A DNA stretch of 64,000 bases from Bacteroidales bacterium (GTDB taxonomy: Bacteria; Bacteroidota; Bacteroidia; Bacteroidales; P3), in assembly GCA_017469625.1 (NCBI GenBank), contig JAFUGA010000018.1:229629-293628 (forward strand). The letters run 5' to 3'. Positions 10,353-20,544 of this stretch are shown piece by piece (the first letter of the stretch is position 1; every line of letters begins with the position of its first letter). The position numbers and the translations under genes were made by a program. The notes under the pieces are model-generated. The model made no database searches and was not told where the DNA came from. It was given only the letters and a program-made list of their open reading frames with translations.

Positions 10353-10392
10353 GCAACGCATACTAAGTTCCAAGTGTATGCGTTGCTTTTTT
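10353..10392 (+). terminator. Intrinsic terminator after the lipoprotein gene
   Basis: Perfect 11-bp GC-rich stem (10353-10363 with 10376-10386), 12-nt loop, then six T. Confidence 0.9.
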
Positions 10393-10419
10393 ATTATTTT
10401 TTACAAAGTATCTTCTCTG

Positions 10420-10587
10420 TAGAACTTCGTTTTAATTTTATAGAACTTGATTCTAATTTTCTAAAACGAAGAGATAGAAAATTAAAACAAAGAGATAGAA
10501 TTCTAAAACTTTGTTTCGTGAAATTAAAACAAAGTTCTACGAAATTAAAACAAAGTTTCGTGAGAATAGAACTTTGTTTTAGAAATC
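10420..10587. repeat. 21-bp modular array 2 (8 units)
   Basis: Eight units of exactly 21 nt starting at 10420. Centres in order: TTC, TTG, GAA, AAA, TTT, AAA, AAA, TTT. All common arm words occur (TAGAAC, TAAAAC, GAGATA, GTTTCG, GTTCTA, ATTCTA, GTTTTA). It lies between the convergent lipoprotein and fur genes, after the lipoprotein terminator, so it is probably outside the main transcript of that gene. Confidence 0.95.
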
Positions 10588-10752
10588 TATAGTATTTTTC
10601 TCTATTTAGGAGGTAGAGAAAAGGTCATTTTATGTATTAAAAGGTGATTTTTATGTAATTAACATAAAATTTTAGAATAATTTTGCTATAAAAAGCAATT
10701 TTTATGCTTTAGTAAAAATTTAAACAACTTATTATCAATATTTTACAATAAA
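10588..10752. other. AT-rich spacer after array 2
   Basis: No gene seen. Holds short palindromes: TTTTATGT/ACATAAAA around AATTA, and ATAAAAA/TTTTTAT around GCAA. Either could end fur transcription on the minus strand, but neither has a clear T run. Confidence 0.4.
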
Positions 10753-11175
10753 TTACTTATTTTCACATTCAGAACATAAACCCTTGATAACGTAATTGAT
10801 AGAATGTACAGAGAAGTTTTCAGGTGTAGAAATTTTAGGAATAGAAGAATCTTTCATACAAAAGGTTTTATGACATCTTTCACAGACAAAATGAGGGTGA
10901 ATATCGTTGTCTTCGTCTTCGTGTAGAGAAAAACAGATTTCATATCTTACCCCTTCCCTACCCTCTTCTATGGTATGGACAAGATGTTTTTCAGCGAATA
11001 AAGAAAGAGTACGAAAAATATTTGACTTATCTACAGTATCCAACTCCTCTTCTATTTCCGTCATAGACAGAGGGTTGGGAGTGGAAAGCAGTGTTTTAAG
11101 TATCAGTATGCGATTAGCGGTAGGCTTTATATTATGCTTTTCCAATAGTGCTATACAAGGTTGTTTTTCTTCCAT
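10753..11175 (-). CDS. Fur-family metalloregulator
   Basis: 140 residues starting at MEEKQPCIALLEKHNI. N-terminal winged helix (about 1-85, with NIKPTANRILIL and KSNIFRTLSLF), then a dimerisation domain with HPHFVCERC and a closing CSEC, the structural zinc cysteines. The His/Asp/Glu-rich DEDNDIHPHF region is the likely regulatory site. Fur, PerR and Zur cannot be separated safely here. An in-frame codon upstream exists, but the promoter box lies only 6 nt before this ATG, so I take 11175. Divergent from leuS. Confidence 0.85.
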   Translation of the reverse strand: MEEKQPCIALLEKHNIKPTANRILILKTLLSTPNPLSMTEIEEELDTVDKSNIFRTLSLFAEKHLVHTIEEGREGVRYEICFSLHEDEDNDIHPHFVCERCHKTFCMKDSSIPKISTPENFSVHSINYVIKGLCSECENK

Positions 11176-11181
11176 AATTTG

Positions 11182-11189
11182 CAAAATTA
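11182..11189 (-). promoter_or_regulatory. -7 promoter box (TAATTTTG) for the fur-family gene
   Basis: Exact TAnnTTTG match on the minus strand with only 6 nt to the ATG. Transcription should begin at or within a few bases of the start codon, implying a leaderless or nearly leaderless message. Confidence 0.7.
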
Positions 11190-11202
11190 GTGTTTTTTTT
11201 CG

Positions 11203-11210
11203 TACCTTTG
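11203..11210 (+). promoter_or_regulatory. -7 promoter box (TACCTTTG) for leuS
   Basis: Exact TAnnTTTG match 31 nt before leuS. It is 13 bp from the opposing fur promoter box, so the two promoters must overlap in RNA polymerase footprint. Confidence 0.75.
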
Positions 11211-11241
11211 CAACTTTATAAGAAAAAATCATACTAAAGAT

Positions 11242-14031
11242 ATGGAATACAATTTTAGTGAAATAGAGAAAAAGTGGCAGAAATATTGGAAAGATAACAA
11301 GACTTTCAAAGCAGAGATTGATGAAAACAAGCCAAAATACTATGTTTTGGATATGTTTCCTTACCCTTCAGGTGCTGGTCTTCACGTTGGACACCCATTG
11401 GGTTATATTGCCTCAGATATTTTTGCGAGATTTAAAAGACAAAAAGGGTTCAACGTCCTGCACCCTATGGGTTTTGACGCATACGGTTTGCCTGCAGAAC
11501 AGTATGCTATACAAACAGGACAACACCCTGCAGTTACCACAGAACAAAACATTGCAAGATACAAACAACAATTGGATATTATAGGACTTTCATACGATTG
11601 GGACAGAGAAGTTAGGACTTGTGATGCAAAGTATTATAAATGGACACAATGGACTTTTATTCAGTTATTTAACTCCTATTATTGTTTTGATTGCAATCAA
11701 GCAAGACCTATTTCAGAACTTATTCAGGCTTTTGAAAATGGCGATGCAAAGAAACTGAACGTTGCTTGCACCAAACCTATGTCTTTCACTGCTGAAGAGT
11801 GGCAAAACTTCACAGAAAAGGAAAAAAGCGATGTTCTTATGAATTATCGTCTTGCCTATCTATCTACTTCTATGGTTAATTGGTGTCCTAAATTGGGTAC
11901 TGTTTTGGCAAATGATGAAGTGGTGAATGGTGTTTCTGTACGTGGAGGTTATCCTGTGGAAAGAAAGCCTATGCAACAGTGGTCTTTGCGAATAACGGCT
12001 TATGCAGAAAGATTGTTAGAGGGGTTGAACAGTGTAGAGTGGTCAGATAGTATAAAAGAAATTCAGAGAAATTGGATAGGAAAATCTCGTGGTTGTGCTG
12101 TGTATTTCAGTATCAAAGAACACGAAGAAAAACTTGAAGTATTCACTACTCGTGCAGATACTATCTTCGGTGTTACTTTTATGGTACTTTCACCAGAACA
12201 CCCTTTGGTTGAGAAGATTACAACAGAGAACTATAAGATAGAAGTCAAAAGATACATAGAACAAGCCAAAAACCGTAGCGAGAGAGAAAGAGAAGCCGAT
12301 GTTAAACAGGTAAGTGGTATCTTTACAGGTGCATATGCTATACACCCTATAACGAAAAAGACTATTCCTATTTATATATCCGATTACGTTCTTATGGGTT
12401 ACGGTACAGGTGCTATAATGGCAGTACCTGCACACGACAGTAGGGACTTTGCTTTTGCAAAGAAATTTATGATTCCTATACTTCAAGTTGTGTTACCTAA
12501 GGGAGAAAAAGAGTCAAACACTTATGCATGGAAACAAAGCCAAGATGCAAAAGAAGGCAAAATGATTCACAGTGAATTTCTTAACGGTTTGGAAGTCAAA
12601 GTCGCTATAGAAAAAGCCATAAATTATATAGAATCTCATAAACTTGGTTATGCAACAACGAATTATAGGCTTAGAGATGCTATCTTTTCTCGTCAAAGAT
12701 ATTGGGGTGAGCCTTTCCCTGTTTATTATAAAGATGGTATACCATATACTTTAGATGAAAAAGATTTGCCTTTGCTTTTGCCTGAAATAAATTCTTTCTT
12801 ACCCACTGAAACAGGAGAACCTCCTTTGGCAAGAGCAGAAAATTGGCACACTGTTGAGGGTTATCCATACGAAACTAATACTATGCCGGGCTTTGCAGGA
12901 AGTAATGCATATTCTTTGCGATATATGGACCCTACAAACGAAGAAGAATTTTTCTCTAAACGTGCAAACGAATATTGGGAAAACGTAGATTTGTATGTAG
13001 GAGGTAGCGAACACGCAACAGGACACTTATTATATTCTCGTTTTATAACGAAGTTCTTGTTTGATATTGGTATTACGTGCAAAGACGAACCTTACAAACG
13101 TTTGGTAAATCAAGGAATGATACAGGGCAAAAGTTGTTTCGTTTATAGGATAAAAGGAGAAAACAAATATGTTTCTTTCAACCTAAAGAACGAATACGAA
13201 ACAGACCCTATTCATATAGATATTTCTTTGGTAGATGCTACAAATAACGAGGTGGATATTGAGGGATTGAGAAATTGGAGAGAAGAGTTCAAAGAGGCAG
13301 AGTTTATTTTGGAAGACGAGAAGTATATATGTGGCAACGAGGTTGAGAAGATGTCCAAGAGTCTTTACAATGTAATCAACCCAGACTCTTTAGTAGAAAA
13401 ATATGGTGCTGATACTTTACGTTTGTACGAAATGTTCCTTGGACCTATTGAACAATCTAAACCTTGGGACGTACAAGGAATAGAAGGTGTTAGTCGTTTC
13501 CTTAAGAAGTTTTGGAGATTGTACGCCGATGAAAAGGGATTGTGTTTAACCGATGATGAACCTACAAAAGATGAACTTAAAGTTTTACATAGAGGAATAA
13601 AGAAAATAGAAGAAGATATTGAAAGATTTTCTTTGAATACTTGTGTATCTACTTTTATGATTATTTGCAACGAACTATCTGATTTGAAGTGTCATAAGAA
13701 GAGTATCTTAAAACCATTATGTTCTCTTATCTCTTCATTTGCTCCACATATAGCAGAAGAATTATGGTCTTTGATGGGTGAAACTTCAAGCGTTGCTTTT
13801 GCAGAATTTCCTGCATATAACGAAGATTATATAAAAGATACAGATTACAAATATCCTATCTCCGTAAATGGAAAAACGAAAACATTTATCTCTTTCCCAT
13901 TGGACAAAGACCCCGAAGAAATAAAACAGGAGGTAGTTGCCAATGAACAAGTACAAAAAGCAATAGATGGAAAAGAGGTTGTAAAAATCATTTTCGTACA
14001 AGGAAAGATTGTAAATATTGTTGTAAAATAA
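11242..14031 (+). CDS. leuS: Leucyl-tRNA synthetase
   Basis: 929 residues, cytosolic class I synthetase charging tRNA-Leu. Seen: HVGH at 48-51 following PYPSGAGL; the CP1 editing domain with [21 protein letters not shown] and the [17 protein letters not shown] motif; KMSKS at 703-707; anticodon-binding C-terminal domain. The chain is somewhat longer than E. coli LeuRS, as usual in Bacteroidota, with an extra segment between the HVGH domain and the editing domain. A ferritin gene follows 24 nt downstream. Confidence 0.97.
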   Translation: MEYNFSEIEKKWQKYWKDNKTFKAEIDENKPKYYVLDMFPYPSGAGLHVGHPLGYIASDIFARFKRQKGFNVLHPMGFDAYGLPAEQYAIQTGQHPAVTTEQNIARYKQQLDIIGLSYDWDREVRTCDAKYYKWTQWTFIQLFNSYYCFDCNQARPISELIQAFENGDAKKLNVACTKPMSFTAEEWQNFTEKEKSDVLMNYRLAYLSTSMVNWCPKLGTVLANDEVVNGVSVRGGYPVERKPMQQWSLRITAYAERLLEGLNSVEWSDSIKEIQRNWIGKSRGCAVYFSIKEHEEKLEVFTTRADTIFGVTFMVLSPEHPLVEKITTENYKIEVKRYIEQAKNRSEREREADVKQVSGIFTGAYAIHPITKKTIPIYISDYVLMGYGTGAIMAVPAHDSRDFAFAKKFMIPILQVVLPKGEKESNTYAWKQSQDAKEGKMIHSEFLNGLEVKVAIEKAINYIESHKLGYATTNYRLRDAIFSRQRYWGEPFPVYYKDGIPYTLDEKDLPLLLPEINSFLPTETGEPPLARAENWHTVEGYPYETNTMPGFAGSNAYSLRYMDPTNEEEFFSKRANEYWENVDLYVGGSEHATGHLLYSRFITKFLFDIGITCKDEPYKRLVNQGMIQGKSCFVYRIKGENKYVSFNLKNEYETDPIHIDISLVDATNNEVDIEGLRNWREEFKEAEFILEDEKYICGNEVEKMSKSLYNVINPDSLVEKYGADTLRLYEMFLGPIEQSKPWDVQGIEGVSRFLKKFWRLYADEKGLCLTDDEPTKDELKVLHRGIKKIEEDIERFSLNTCVSTFMIICNELSDLKCHKKSILKPLCSLISSFAPHIAEELWSLMGETSSVAFAEFPAYNEDYIKDTDYKYPISVNGKTKTFISFPLDKDPEEIKQEVVANEQVQKAIDGKEVVKIIFVQGKIVNIVVK

Positions 14032-14055
14032 ATAAACTTTAAACCTAAGAATATT

Positions 14056-14544
14056 ATGTTAAGTAAAAAATTAGAAGAGGCTTTAAACAAGCAAATAAAC
14101 GCTGAATTTTGGTCAGCATATCTTTATCTTTCAATGTCTTCGTACCTTGAAAGTGAAGGATTGGGCGGTATGGCTTTATGGATGCAAAAACAGTTTGCAG
14201 AAGAACAAGAACACGCTATGAAACTTTACAATTACGTGCTTGATAAGGGAGGAAAAGTACTTTTGCAACCTATAGCAGCAGTAGAAACAAAATGGAAAGG
14301 TGCTTTAGATGTTTTTCAGGCTACTTTAAAACACGAAGAGTTTGTTACAAGTTTGATAAACGATTTATGCTCATTGAGTGTTAAAGAAAAAGATTATTCT
14401 ACTAAAAGTTTCCTTCTTTGGTTTGTAAATGAACAAGTAGAAGAAGAAAAGAATGCTCGTGAAATAATTGATAAACTAAAACTTATAGGCAAAGACGGTT
14501 ACGGTATTTATCAGTTTGATAAAGAAATGGGACAAAGAAAATAA
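14056..14544 (+). CDS. ftnA: Bacterial non-haem ferritin
   Basis: 162 residues, four-helix bundle that assembles into a 24-mer storing iron. All ferroxidase-centre residues stand at canonical positions: E17, E50, H53, E94, Q127 (with E130). Start MLSKKLEEALNKQINAEFW is conserved. It follows leuS by 24 nt; the divergent Fur-family gene nearby makes iron or peroxide control plausible, but no operator was recognised. Ends in a bidirectional terminator. Confidence 0.95.
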   Translation: MLSKKLEEALNKQINAEFWSAYLYLSMSSYLESEGLGGMALWMQKQFAEEQEHAMKLYNYVLDKGGKVLLQPIAAVETKWKGALDVFQATLKHEEFVTSLINDLCSLSVKEKDYSTKSFLLWFVNEQVEEEKNAREIIDKLKLIGKDGYGIYQFDKEMGQRK

Positions 14545-14557
14545 CTGTTTCTTATTC

Positions 14558-14612
14558 TTATAAAAAAAACAATCAAGTTGTAGTTTCTTGCAACTTGATT
14601 GTTTTGTTTTAT
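14558..14612. terminator. Bidirectional terminator between ftnA and the glycogen fusion gene
   Basis: Perfect 13-bp stem (14568-14580 with 14591-14603), 10-nt loop. An eight-base A run precedes it (T run for the minus strand) and a T-rich tract follows on the plus strand. Serves both convergent genes. Confidence 0.85.
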
Positions 14613-14651
14613 AATCTTATGTTTGTTTATAAAGATTTGCTATCCCAAACC

Positions 14652-17600
14652 TTATATCCATTTTAGTAGAGGTAAATCTTGACGAGATGGCATTAGAGTA
14701 TGTTTTGGATAAATTCTGAAAGCATAGTTATGAACTCCCGCTACAAAACCTGTACAATCCAATGTGTATTCGGCTTGGTTGTTATTTATTTGTGTCAAAG
14801 TAAATGGAAGAACTTTCTCTACCTTTGTTATTTTGTCATTATCCTTGTTTGCTATGACTATCTCCACTCCTATATACTCTGGATTTATATCGCCTGTGGA
14901 TAAAACTATGCTTGCTTTAAAATGTTCGTTCAAAGACAATGCTCCGTTTTCTGTATCTGGTATTCTTAGAGAGATAAGTTCTATAGAATTCCATTGTTCT
15001 TTCATCTTCTTTTTCCATAAAGCATACTCTATAGCTTTTGCATTGTTGTTTTCCGTTAGCAAAGAAGTTCTTTCAAACATTTGATTATAATATTTTGAAA
15101 AATAATCATCTAACTGTCGTTTCATAGTAAAGTGTGGTGCTATCTTTGCTATCGTGTTCTTTATATGAGAAACCCATTTCAAAGGAACATCATCTGTTTT
15201 TTCATAATAAGCAGGTATTATCTCTTTCTTTATAGTACTGTATATCATTTCTGCATCCAAGATATTTTGTGAAGAATTGTCTGCATAACGACTTTCTTCT
15301 GGTAAAGCCCAACCTGCACCCTCTTTCCAGCCTTCTGCCCACCAACCATCAAGAACAGAGAAATTGACTACACCATTCATTATCGCTTTTTCACCACTTG
15401 TTCCGCTTGCTTCCAATGGACGAGTAGGAGTATTTAACCATACATCTACACCTCTTATAAGATGTTTTGCTACAAACATATCATAGTTTTCTATAAATAT
15501 TATCTTGCCTTGGAATTGTGGCATACGAGAAATATTTATTATGTTTTTGATTAAATCCTTGCCTGCTTGGTCTTTAGGGTGTGCTTTGCCTGCAAAAACA
15601 AATTGAACTCCTCTATCTACTATCTGTTCTAAACGTTTTAAATCTGTGAATAAAAGATTGGCTCTTTTGTATGTTGCAAATCTTCTGGCAAAACCTATAG
15701 TTAGTTTGTTTTCATCAAGTTCGTTCATTGTCTTTACAAGCAGTTGCGGTGTTTCTCCTCTTGCCCTTAGTTCTTTTTCCAATCTTTGTTTTAGGAAATC
15801 TATAAGTTCTTTTTTCAAAGTTTGATGAGTGTCCCATACTTCTTTATCTGGAACAGAATAGATTTGTTGCCAATATTCTGCATTGCTTTCATCTGAAAAC
15901 ATTTTCTTGTCAAAATATTTTTTATACAAATCTAACCACTGTTTTGCTACCCAAGTAGGAAAATGGACTCCGTTTGTAACGTAACCTATGTTTATTTCGT
16001 CTGCAAAATATCCGTTATAAAGATATGCAAACATTTCTCTTGTTACTCTTCCGTGTATTTTACTTACTCCATTTATGTTTGCAGAACAGTTTATAGCCAA
16101 AACACTCATTGAAAACTTTTCATTTCTGTTTTCGTTTGTCTTTCTACCCAAAAGCATAAAAGAGTCCCAATCCAATGTTAAACCATTGATGTATTGTGAG
16201 AAATAAACACGTAAAAGTTCCTCAGAGAAAACATCGTGTCCTGCTGGTACAGGTGTATGAGTTGTAAATAAGGTAGAACCTCTTACTATTTCTATAGCAT
16301 TAGAATAAGGTATATTTTCTTCGTTTATATAATTGTTCAACCTTTCCAAAGAAGAAAAAGCAGAATGTCCTTCATTGCTATGGTAAAGTTTAGGTTCTAT
16401 GTTCAGAGATTTCAATGCTCTTACTCCTCCTATACCTAAAAGGATTTCTTGTTTTAGTCGCATTTCATTATCTCCTCCATATAGTTGTTGAGTAATTGCT
16501 CTGTCTTCTTCGTTATTATCTTCTATATCCGTATCAAGTAGATATAGTTTTATAGCACCTACATTGCACAACCAGATTTTTGCATAAACCTTTCTACCTG
16601 GAAAGTTTATAACTATCTTTTTCCATCTTCCATATTCATCTCTTACAGCCAAAAGTGGTAAATGAGAAAATTTTTGTGCGAAAGATACACTTTGTTGCCA
16701 ACCTTCGTGATTTACACTCTGCACAAAATAACCATGTCTATACAAAAGACCTATTCCTACTATGTTTTTATTGGAATCCGATGCTTGTTTCAAATAATCT
16801 CCTGCCAACATACCAAGACCACCAGAGAATATCTTTAAAGTGTCGTGTATTCCAAACTCCATAGAAAAGTATGCAATAATATCTGTATCTTTCTTCTCTC
16901 TTAAAGAAATGTAATCATCAAAAGATTTCACTACATTATCCATCTTTTCAAGGAAAGCCTTGTCGTTTAATAGTCTATCAAAGTCCTGTTGTGTCAAAGA
17001 CTCTAATAACCTAACCGGACTTCTTTCAAAATCCATAAATCTCTTTACATCTATTTCGCAAAACAATTCATAAGCATCGTAATTCCAACTCCACCAAAGA
17101 TTTTGCGATAAACGTTGCAATCCTTTCAGTCTTTCAGGTAAAGAAGATTTGACAAGGAATTTTTTCCATAAAGGTTTATCTCCCCAAGATAGTTGTATAT
17201 CTACATTATTTGAAAAAGGAAGTTTATGAACGTAAAGATTTTTTCTTTCCAAAGTCTTTTCTATTGCTGTAGAATATGCTTTTTCATAGAAAGAATAAAG
17301 ATGTTTCCACTGCACTTGAGAAAAGATATAAAGGGCTTCTTGTTTCAATTTTTCTTTTCTTTCTTCGTCTGAATTATATATGTATTCTACTGCCTTTACC
17401 ATCTCGTTTATACAATTTTCTTCATTGTAATCGTCCCTGTTTATTACCGTTAAAGCGTTGTCTTTAGTTTCTATGTTCTCTTTTACCCAAAGACCAAAAC
17501 CAGCAAGTGTTGTAGTAATAGATGGAATACCAAAAGCCATACTTTCCATAGGAGTATATCCCCACGGTTCATAATAAGAAGGGAAAATGGTTAAATCAAA

Positions 17601-18833
17601 TCCTGTTAGAAAATCAAAATAATTCAGATTTATAACACCGTCTTTTCCGTCCAAATATGAAGGAATAAAAATGACGGTTATGTTTTCAGAATCATTATTG
17701 TTGATATTGTTTGCTTTCAGTGTTGATATTACAGAATCATATTCATAGTTTTCCAATCTATGTGTTGAATACTCCTCTACCCTTGCTTCATTATGTCCTG
17801 CAGGTACTGCAATAACAGCAACTATAGGCTTTTTTGACAAGTCTTTTTCTTCCTTTAATTTTCTTAAAGACTTGATAAAAATATCTATTCCTTTATTTTT
17901 AAACTCGTATCTTCCACTATTCAGAATTAGAAAAGCATCATCGTATTTTTTACCTGAAAGTTGTTGTGCTATATCCAAGATACGCTTTCTTGCATCTTGT
18001 CTTATCTGTTCGTATTTCGTTTTTTCAGGAACAAAATTTCCTTCAAAACCATTTGGAGTTACTATATCTGTATTCTTTTTGAAGAACTGCAAACATTCTT
18101 TATTTGTTATATCGCTAACAGTTGTAAATACGTCTGCATTCAAAGCAGAATATTTTTCCAAAGAATATTTTGCTCTTACATTAAAATCATTTGCTACCCT
18201 ATCTCCATCGTAATGCGATAGTTCTGAATACAAAGGTAAATTATTTCCTGCCAAACATCTGCCCAATACTGTAGCGTGTGTGGTGAAAGAAGTTGCTATT
18301 TGAGGAACATTTTTTTTCAAATAAAGCAAACCACTTCCTGTCATCCATTCGTGAAACTGTGCTACTATTTTGTCTGTAGAAGAGAGATAAAAATTATAGT
18401 AAGACTCTATAACCTTTGCTGCTACATAACCAAACAAAAACGGCTCTATATAATCCCAACCTCCTGTTAAAGAATCCACTTGCCATTTTTCCCAATATTC
18501 TGCAAAGATTTCGTCTTTCTGAGATAAATATTGAGAATATGAAACTAAAACTACAATAGGTGAAGACTTTATTTTCCATCTACCTACTCTAAAATCCAAA
18601 CCATTTTCTTTTGCATAAACTTTCCATTTGCCAAACATTGTAGTATCTTCTTCAAATTCTGAATTTTCTAAAGAAGTTCTTGGCAAATCTGGTCCTATCA
18701 ATATATATTTATCTCTTAGTTTCTCTTCTATGGTTGGTGCTTTTGTCATTATGACAGTATGTATTCCTCCTACCTTATTGCAAACTTCCCAACTTGTTTC
18801 AAACAAATAATCGCACTTATTTTCAGTATTCAT
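14652..18833 (-). CDS. Glycogen synthase (GT3) fused to alpha-glucan phosphorylase (GT35)
   Basis: 1393 residues. Residues 1 to about 545 resemble eukaryote-type GT3 glycogen synthase (FETSWEVCNKVGGIHTVIMTKAP near the start; PSYYEPWGYTPMES near the end), using a nucleotide-sugar donor. Residues about 570 to 1390 form a short-type GT35 phosphorylase: an N-terminal DUF3417 region (LPERLKGLQRLSQNLWWSWN), then the catalytic part with EASGTSGEKA, whose Lys K1149 should bind pyridoxal phosphate, and LDGWWAEGW. Synthesis and phosphorolysis of glycogen are thus on one chain. The reading frame is intact with no sign of artefactual joining. I recall long alpha-glucan phosphorylases of similar size in other Bacteroidales, so the fusion is probably real and inherited. 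Confidence 0.9.
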   Translation of the reverse strand: MNTENKCDYLFETSWEVCNKVGGIHTVIMTKAPTIEEKLRDKYILIGPDLPRTSLENSEFEEDTTMFGKWKVYAKENGLDFRVGRWKIKSSPIVVLVSYSQYLSQKDEIFAEYWEKWQVDSLTGGWDYIEPFLFGYVAAKVIESYYNFYLSSTDKIVAQFHEWMTGSGLLYLKKNVPQIATSFTTHATVLGRCLAGNNLPLYSELSHYDGDRVANDFNVRAKYSLEKYSALNADVFTTVSDITNKECLQFFKKNTDIVTPNGFEGNFVPEKTKYEQIRQDARKRILDIAQQLSGKKYDDAFLILNSGRYEFKNKGIDIFIKSLRKLKEEKDLSKKPIVAVIAVPAGHNEARVEEYSTHRLENYEYDSVISTLKANNINNNDSENITVIFIPSYLDGKDGVINLNYFDFLTGFDLTIFPSYYEPWGYTPMESMAFGIPSITTTLAGFGLWVKENIETKDNALTVINRDDYNEENCINEMVKAVEYIYNSDEERKEKLKQEALYIFSQVQWKHLYSFYEKAYSTAIEKTLERKNLYVHKLPFSNNVDIQLSWGDKPLWKKFLVKSSLPERLKGLQRLSQNLWWSWNYDAYELFCEIDVKRFMDFERSPVRLLESLTQQDFDRLLNDKAFLEKMDNVVKSFDDYISLREKKDTDIIAYFSMEFGIHDTLKIFSGGLGMLAGDYLKQASDSNKNIVGIGLLYRHGYFVQSVNHEGWQQSVSFAQKFSHLPLLAVRDEYGRWKKIVINFPGRKVYAKIWLCNVGAIKLYLLDTDIEDNNEEDRAITQQLYGGDNEMRLKQEILLGIGGVRALKSLNIEPKLYHSNEGHSAFSSLERLNNYINEENIPYSNAIEIVRGSTLFTTHTPVPAGHDVFSEELLRVYFSQYINGLTLDWDSFMLLGRKTNENRNEKFSMSVLAINCSANINGVSKIHGRVTREMFAYLYNGYFADEINIGYVTNGVHFPTWVAKQWLDLYKKYFDKKMFSDESNAEYWQQIYSVPDKEVWDTHQTLKKELIDFLKQRLEKELRARGETPQLLVKTMNELDENKLTIGFARRFATYKRANLLFTDLKRLEQIVDRGVQFVFAGKAHPKDQAGKDLIKNIINISRMPQFQGKIIFIENYDMFVAKHLIRGVDVWLNTPTRPLEASGTSGEKAIMNGVVNFSVLDGWWAEGWKEGAGWALPEESRYADNSSQNILDAEMIYSTIKKEIIPAYYEKTDDVPLKWVSHIKNTIAKIAPHFTMKRQLDDYFSKYYNQMFERTSLLTENNNAKAIEYALWKKKMKEQWNSIELISLRIPDTENGALSLNEHFKASIVLSTGDINPEYIGVEIVIANKDNDKITKVEKVLPFTLTQINNNQAEYTLDCTGFVAGVHNYAFRIYPKHTLMPSRQDLPLLKWI

Positions 18834-18864
18834 TTTCTTATGTGTTTTTTGTTAAAATAGAATA

Positions 18865-18872
18865 CAAAGTTA
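18865..18872 (-). promoter_or_regulatory. -7 promoter box (TAACTTTG) for the glycogen fusion gene
   Basis: Exact TAnnTTTG match on the minus strand, 31 nt before the ATG at 18833. Confidence 0.75.
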
Positions 18873-18935
18873 GAAAAATTTTTCTTTTTTTTAAATAATT
18901 CTTCGTAAATAATTTGTTAATAAGATAATTATTTG

Positions 18936-18943
18936 TAATTTTG
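18936..18943 (+). promoter_or_regulatory. -7 promoter box (TAATTTTG) for the outer membrane protein gene
   Basis: Exact TAnnTTTG match, 30 nt before the ATG at 18974. It overlaps an in-frame TTG at 18941, which argues against that codon as a start. Confidence 0.7.
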
Positions 18944-18973
18944 AAAGTTGAAAATAAAATTATTAGTAGCAAG

Positions 18974-19822
18974 ATGAAAAAGATAAGTATCATTTTTTCA
19001 GTATTTTGTATTGCATTATCTTTAAATGCTGTTGCAGAAAATAATGATGTAAAAACATCTCAGAAGGATAATTCTGCTCCTTCGTATTCTCAAATGAACG
19101 ATTGGAGAATAGGAAATTATAGAAGAAAAGTCAAAGAGAACTTTATAACCTTAGATGTTGAAGCCATACCGGTTATAACCAAAGAGTTGAAAGATGCAAC
19201 TGCTTGGGGTGGTGGCCTAAGAGTAGGATATGAACACAAGACTCGTCCAAGTAGCATATCTTCTCGTTTTTCTATAGGTTTTGGTGGTCATATTGGAGTA
19301 GATAGATATTTTGGTAAAGATATAAAAGTATCTGCTATTGGCAACCATAACGAGATAGCAAAAGACAAGTTTAAATCCTACACAGAAATACCTGCAATGT
19401 TGGATTTCAATTGGTACTATAATTGGAATCGTAACAGTTTTGCAATAGGTGTTTCTGCTGGTGCAAACTTCCTTTTGGGTCAAAGAGATGTTGCTTTAAA
19501 AGAATTGACAGATACTCCTGCAGTATTGACAAGACTTGGTCTTAATCCAGAGGGCTATATTGCTTCTATACAACAAGATGAAAACGAAGTATCTCTTACC
19601 CATGTTATACCTACAGCAAGAGGACTTCTTACCTATATGCACGAGTTTTCTCAAGATTGGAGATTTAGAATACAGGCAGGTGTAGAATATCAAATGAAAT
19701 ACAAAGATGAATACAAAGGATTTTACTTAAATGGTTCTGATTATTTGGAACTATACCACAAAGGTGATTCTCCTGCATCTTTAAATCCATTTGTTTCAGT
19801 AGGTTTGGTTTATTCTTTATAA
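18974..19822 (+). CDS. Outer membrane beta-barrel protein, uncharacterised
   Basis: 282 residues from the ATG at 18974 (MKKISIIFSVFCIALSLNAVA signal peptide). After the signal come alternating polar/hydrophobic strands rich in Gly, Tyr and Phe (GGGLRVGYEHK, SRFSIGFGGHIGVDRYFG, DWRFRIQAGVEYQMKY) and a terminal aromatic-containing strand (VSVGLVYSL), the pattern of a small barrel of 8-10 strands. Ligand or function unknown. rsmE follows 17 nt downstream, probably in the same transcript. Confidence 0.7.
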   Translation: MKKISIIFSVFCIALSLNAVAENNDVKTSQKDNSAPSYSQMNDWRIGNYRRKVKENFITLDVEAIPVITKELKDATAWGGGLRVGYEHKTRPSSISSRFSIGFGGHIGVDRYFGKDIKVSAIGNHNEIAKDKFKSYTEIPAMLDFNWYYNWNRNSFAIGVSAGANFLLGQRDVALKELTDTPAVLTRLGLNPEGYIASIQQDENEVSLTHVIPTARGLLTYMHEFSQDWRFRIQAGVEYQMKYKDEYKGFYLNGSDYLELYHKGDSPASLNPFVSVGLVYSL

Positions 19823-19839
19823 GATAAAATGCTAAATAT

Positions 19840-20544
19840 ATGCAGTTGTTCTATGTTGCAGATTGCAAAGAAAATGATGTTGTTTGTTTAGATAAAGAAG
19901 AATCTACGCATATAGTAAGAGTATTAAGAATGAAAGAAAGCGAAGAAATTTCCCTTGTTGATGGTAAGGGAAATTTCTTTTTTGCTGAGATAATAGATGC
20001 AAATCCTAATAGGTGTTGTGTAAAGATAAACAGATTCATATCTTCTTTCGGCAAAAGAGATTTTTATATTCATTTGGGTATTGCTCCTACTAAAAACATA
20101 AACAGAATAGAATGGTTATTGGAAAAAGCCACTGAAATAGGAATAGATGAGATAACTCCTGTAATATGCGAACATTCTGAGAGAAAAGAGGTTAAAGTAG
20201 AAAGATTGGAAAAGATTATTATCTCTGCTATGAAACAATCTTTGAAAGCCTACAAACCTATTCTCAATCCTGCAAAAAAGATTTCCGAACTAATAAACAA
20301 TAGCACAGAGGATTATAAACTTGTATGCTACTGTCAAGGTGAAGAAAGAAAATATATAAAAGATGTTTGCAAACCAAAATCTTCTTACCTTATTCTTATA
20401 GGACCTGAAGGAGATTTTTCCGAAAAAGAGATAGAACTTTGTAAATCAAACAATTTCTCTACTATTACCTTAGGAGAACAGAGGTTAAGGACAGAAACAG
20501 CAGCACTTTACTCCATAAGCAACATACATTATATAAATCAATGA
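19840..20544 (+). CDS. rsmE: 16S rRNA m3U1498 methyltransferase
   Basis: 234 residues. SPOUT-class methyltransferase modifying U1498 of 16S rRNA with S-adenosylmethionine. Seen: N-terminal PUA-like part (HIVRVLRMKESEEISLVDGKG), then the knot motifs LIGPEGDFSEKEIELC and LGEQRLRTETAALYSI near the C-terminus. The stop codon overlaps the next ATG by 4 nt (ATGA), so translation is coupled to the DUF4159 gene. Confidence 0.93.
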   Translation: MQLFYVADCKENDVVCLDKEESTHIVRVLRMKESEEISLVDGKGNFFFAEIIDANPNRCCVKINRFISSFGKRDFYIHLGIAPTKNINRIEWLLEKATEIGIDEITPVICEHSERKEVKVERLEKIIISAMKQSLKAYKPILNPAKKISELINNSTEDYKLVCYCQGEERKYIKDVCKPKSSYLILIGPEGDFSEKEIELCKSNNFSTITLGEQRLRTETAALYSISNIHYINQ

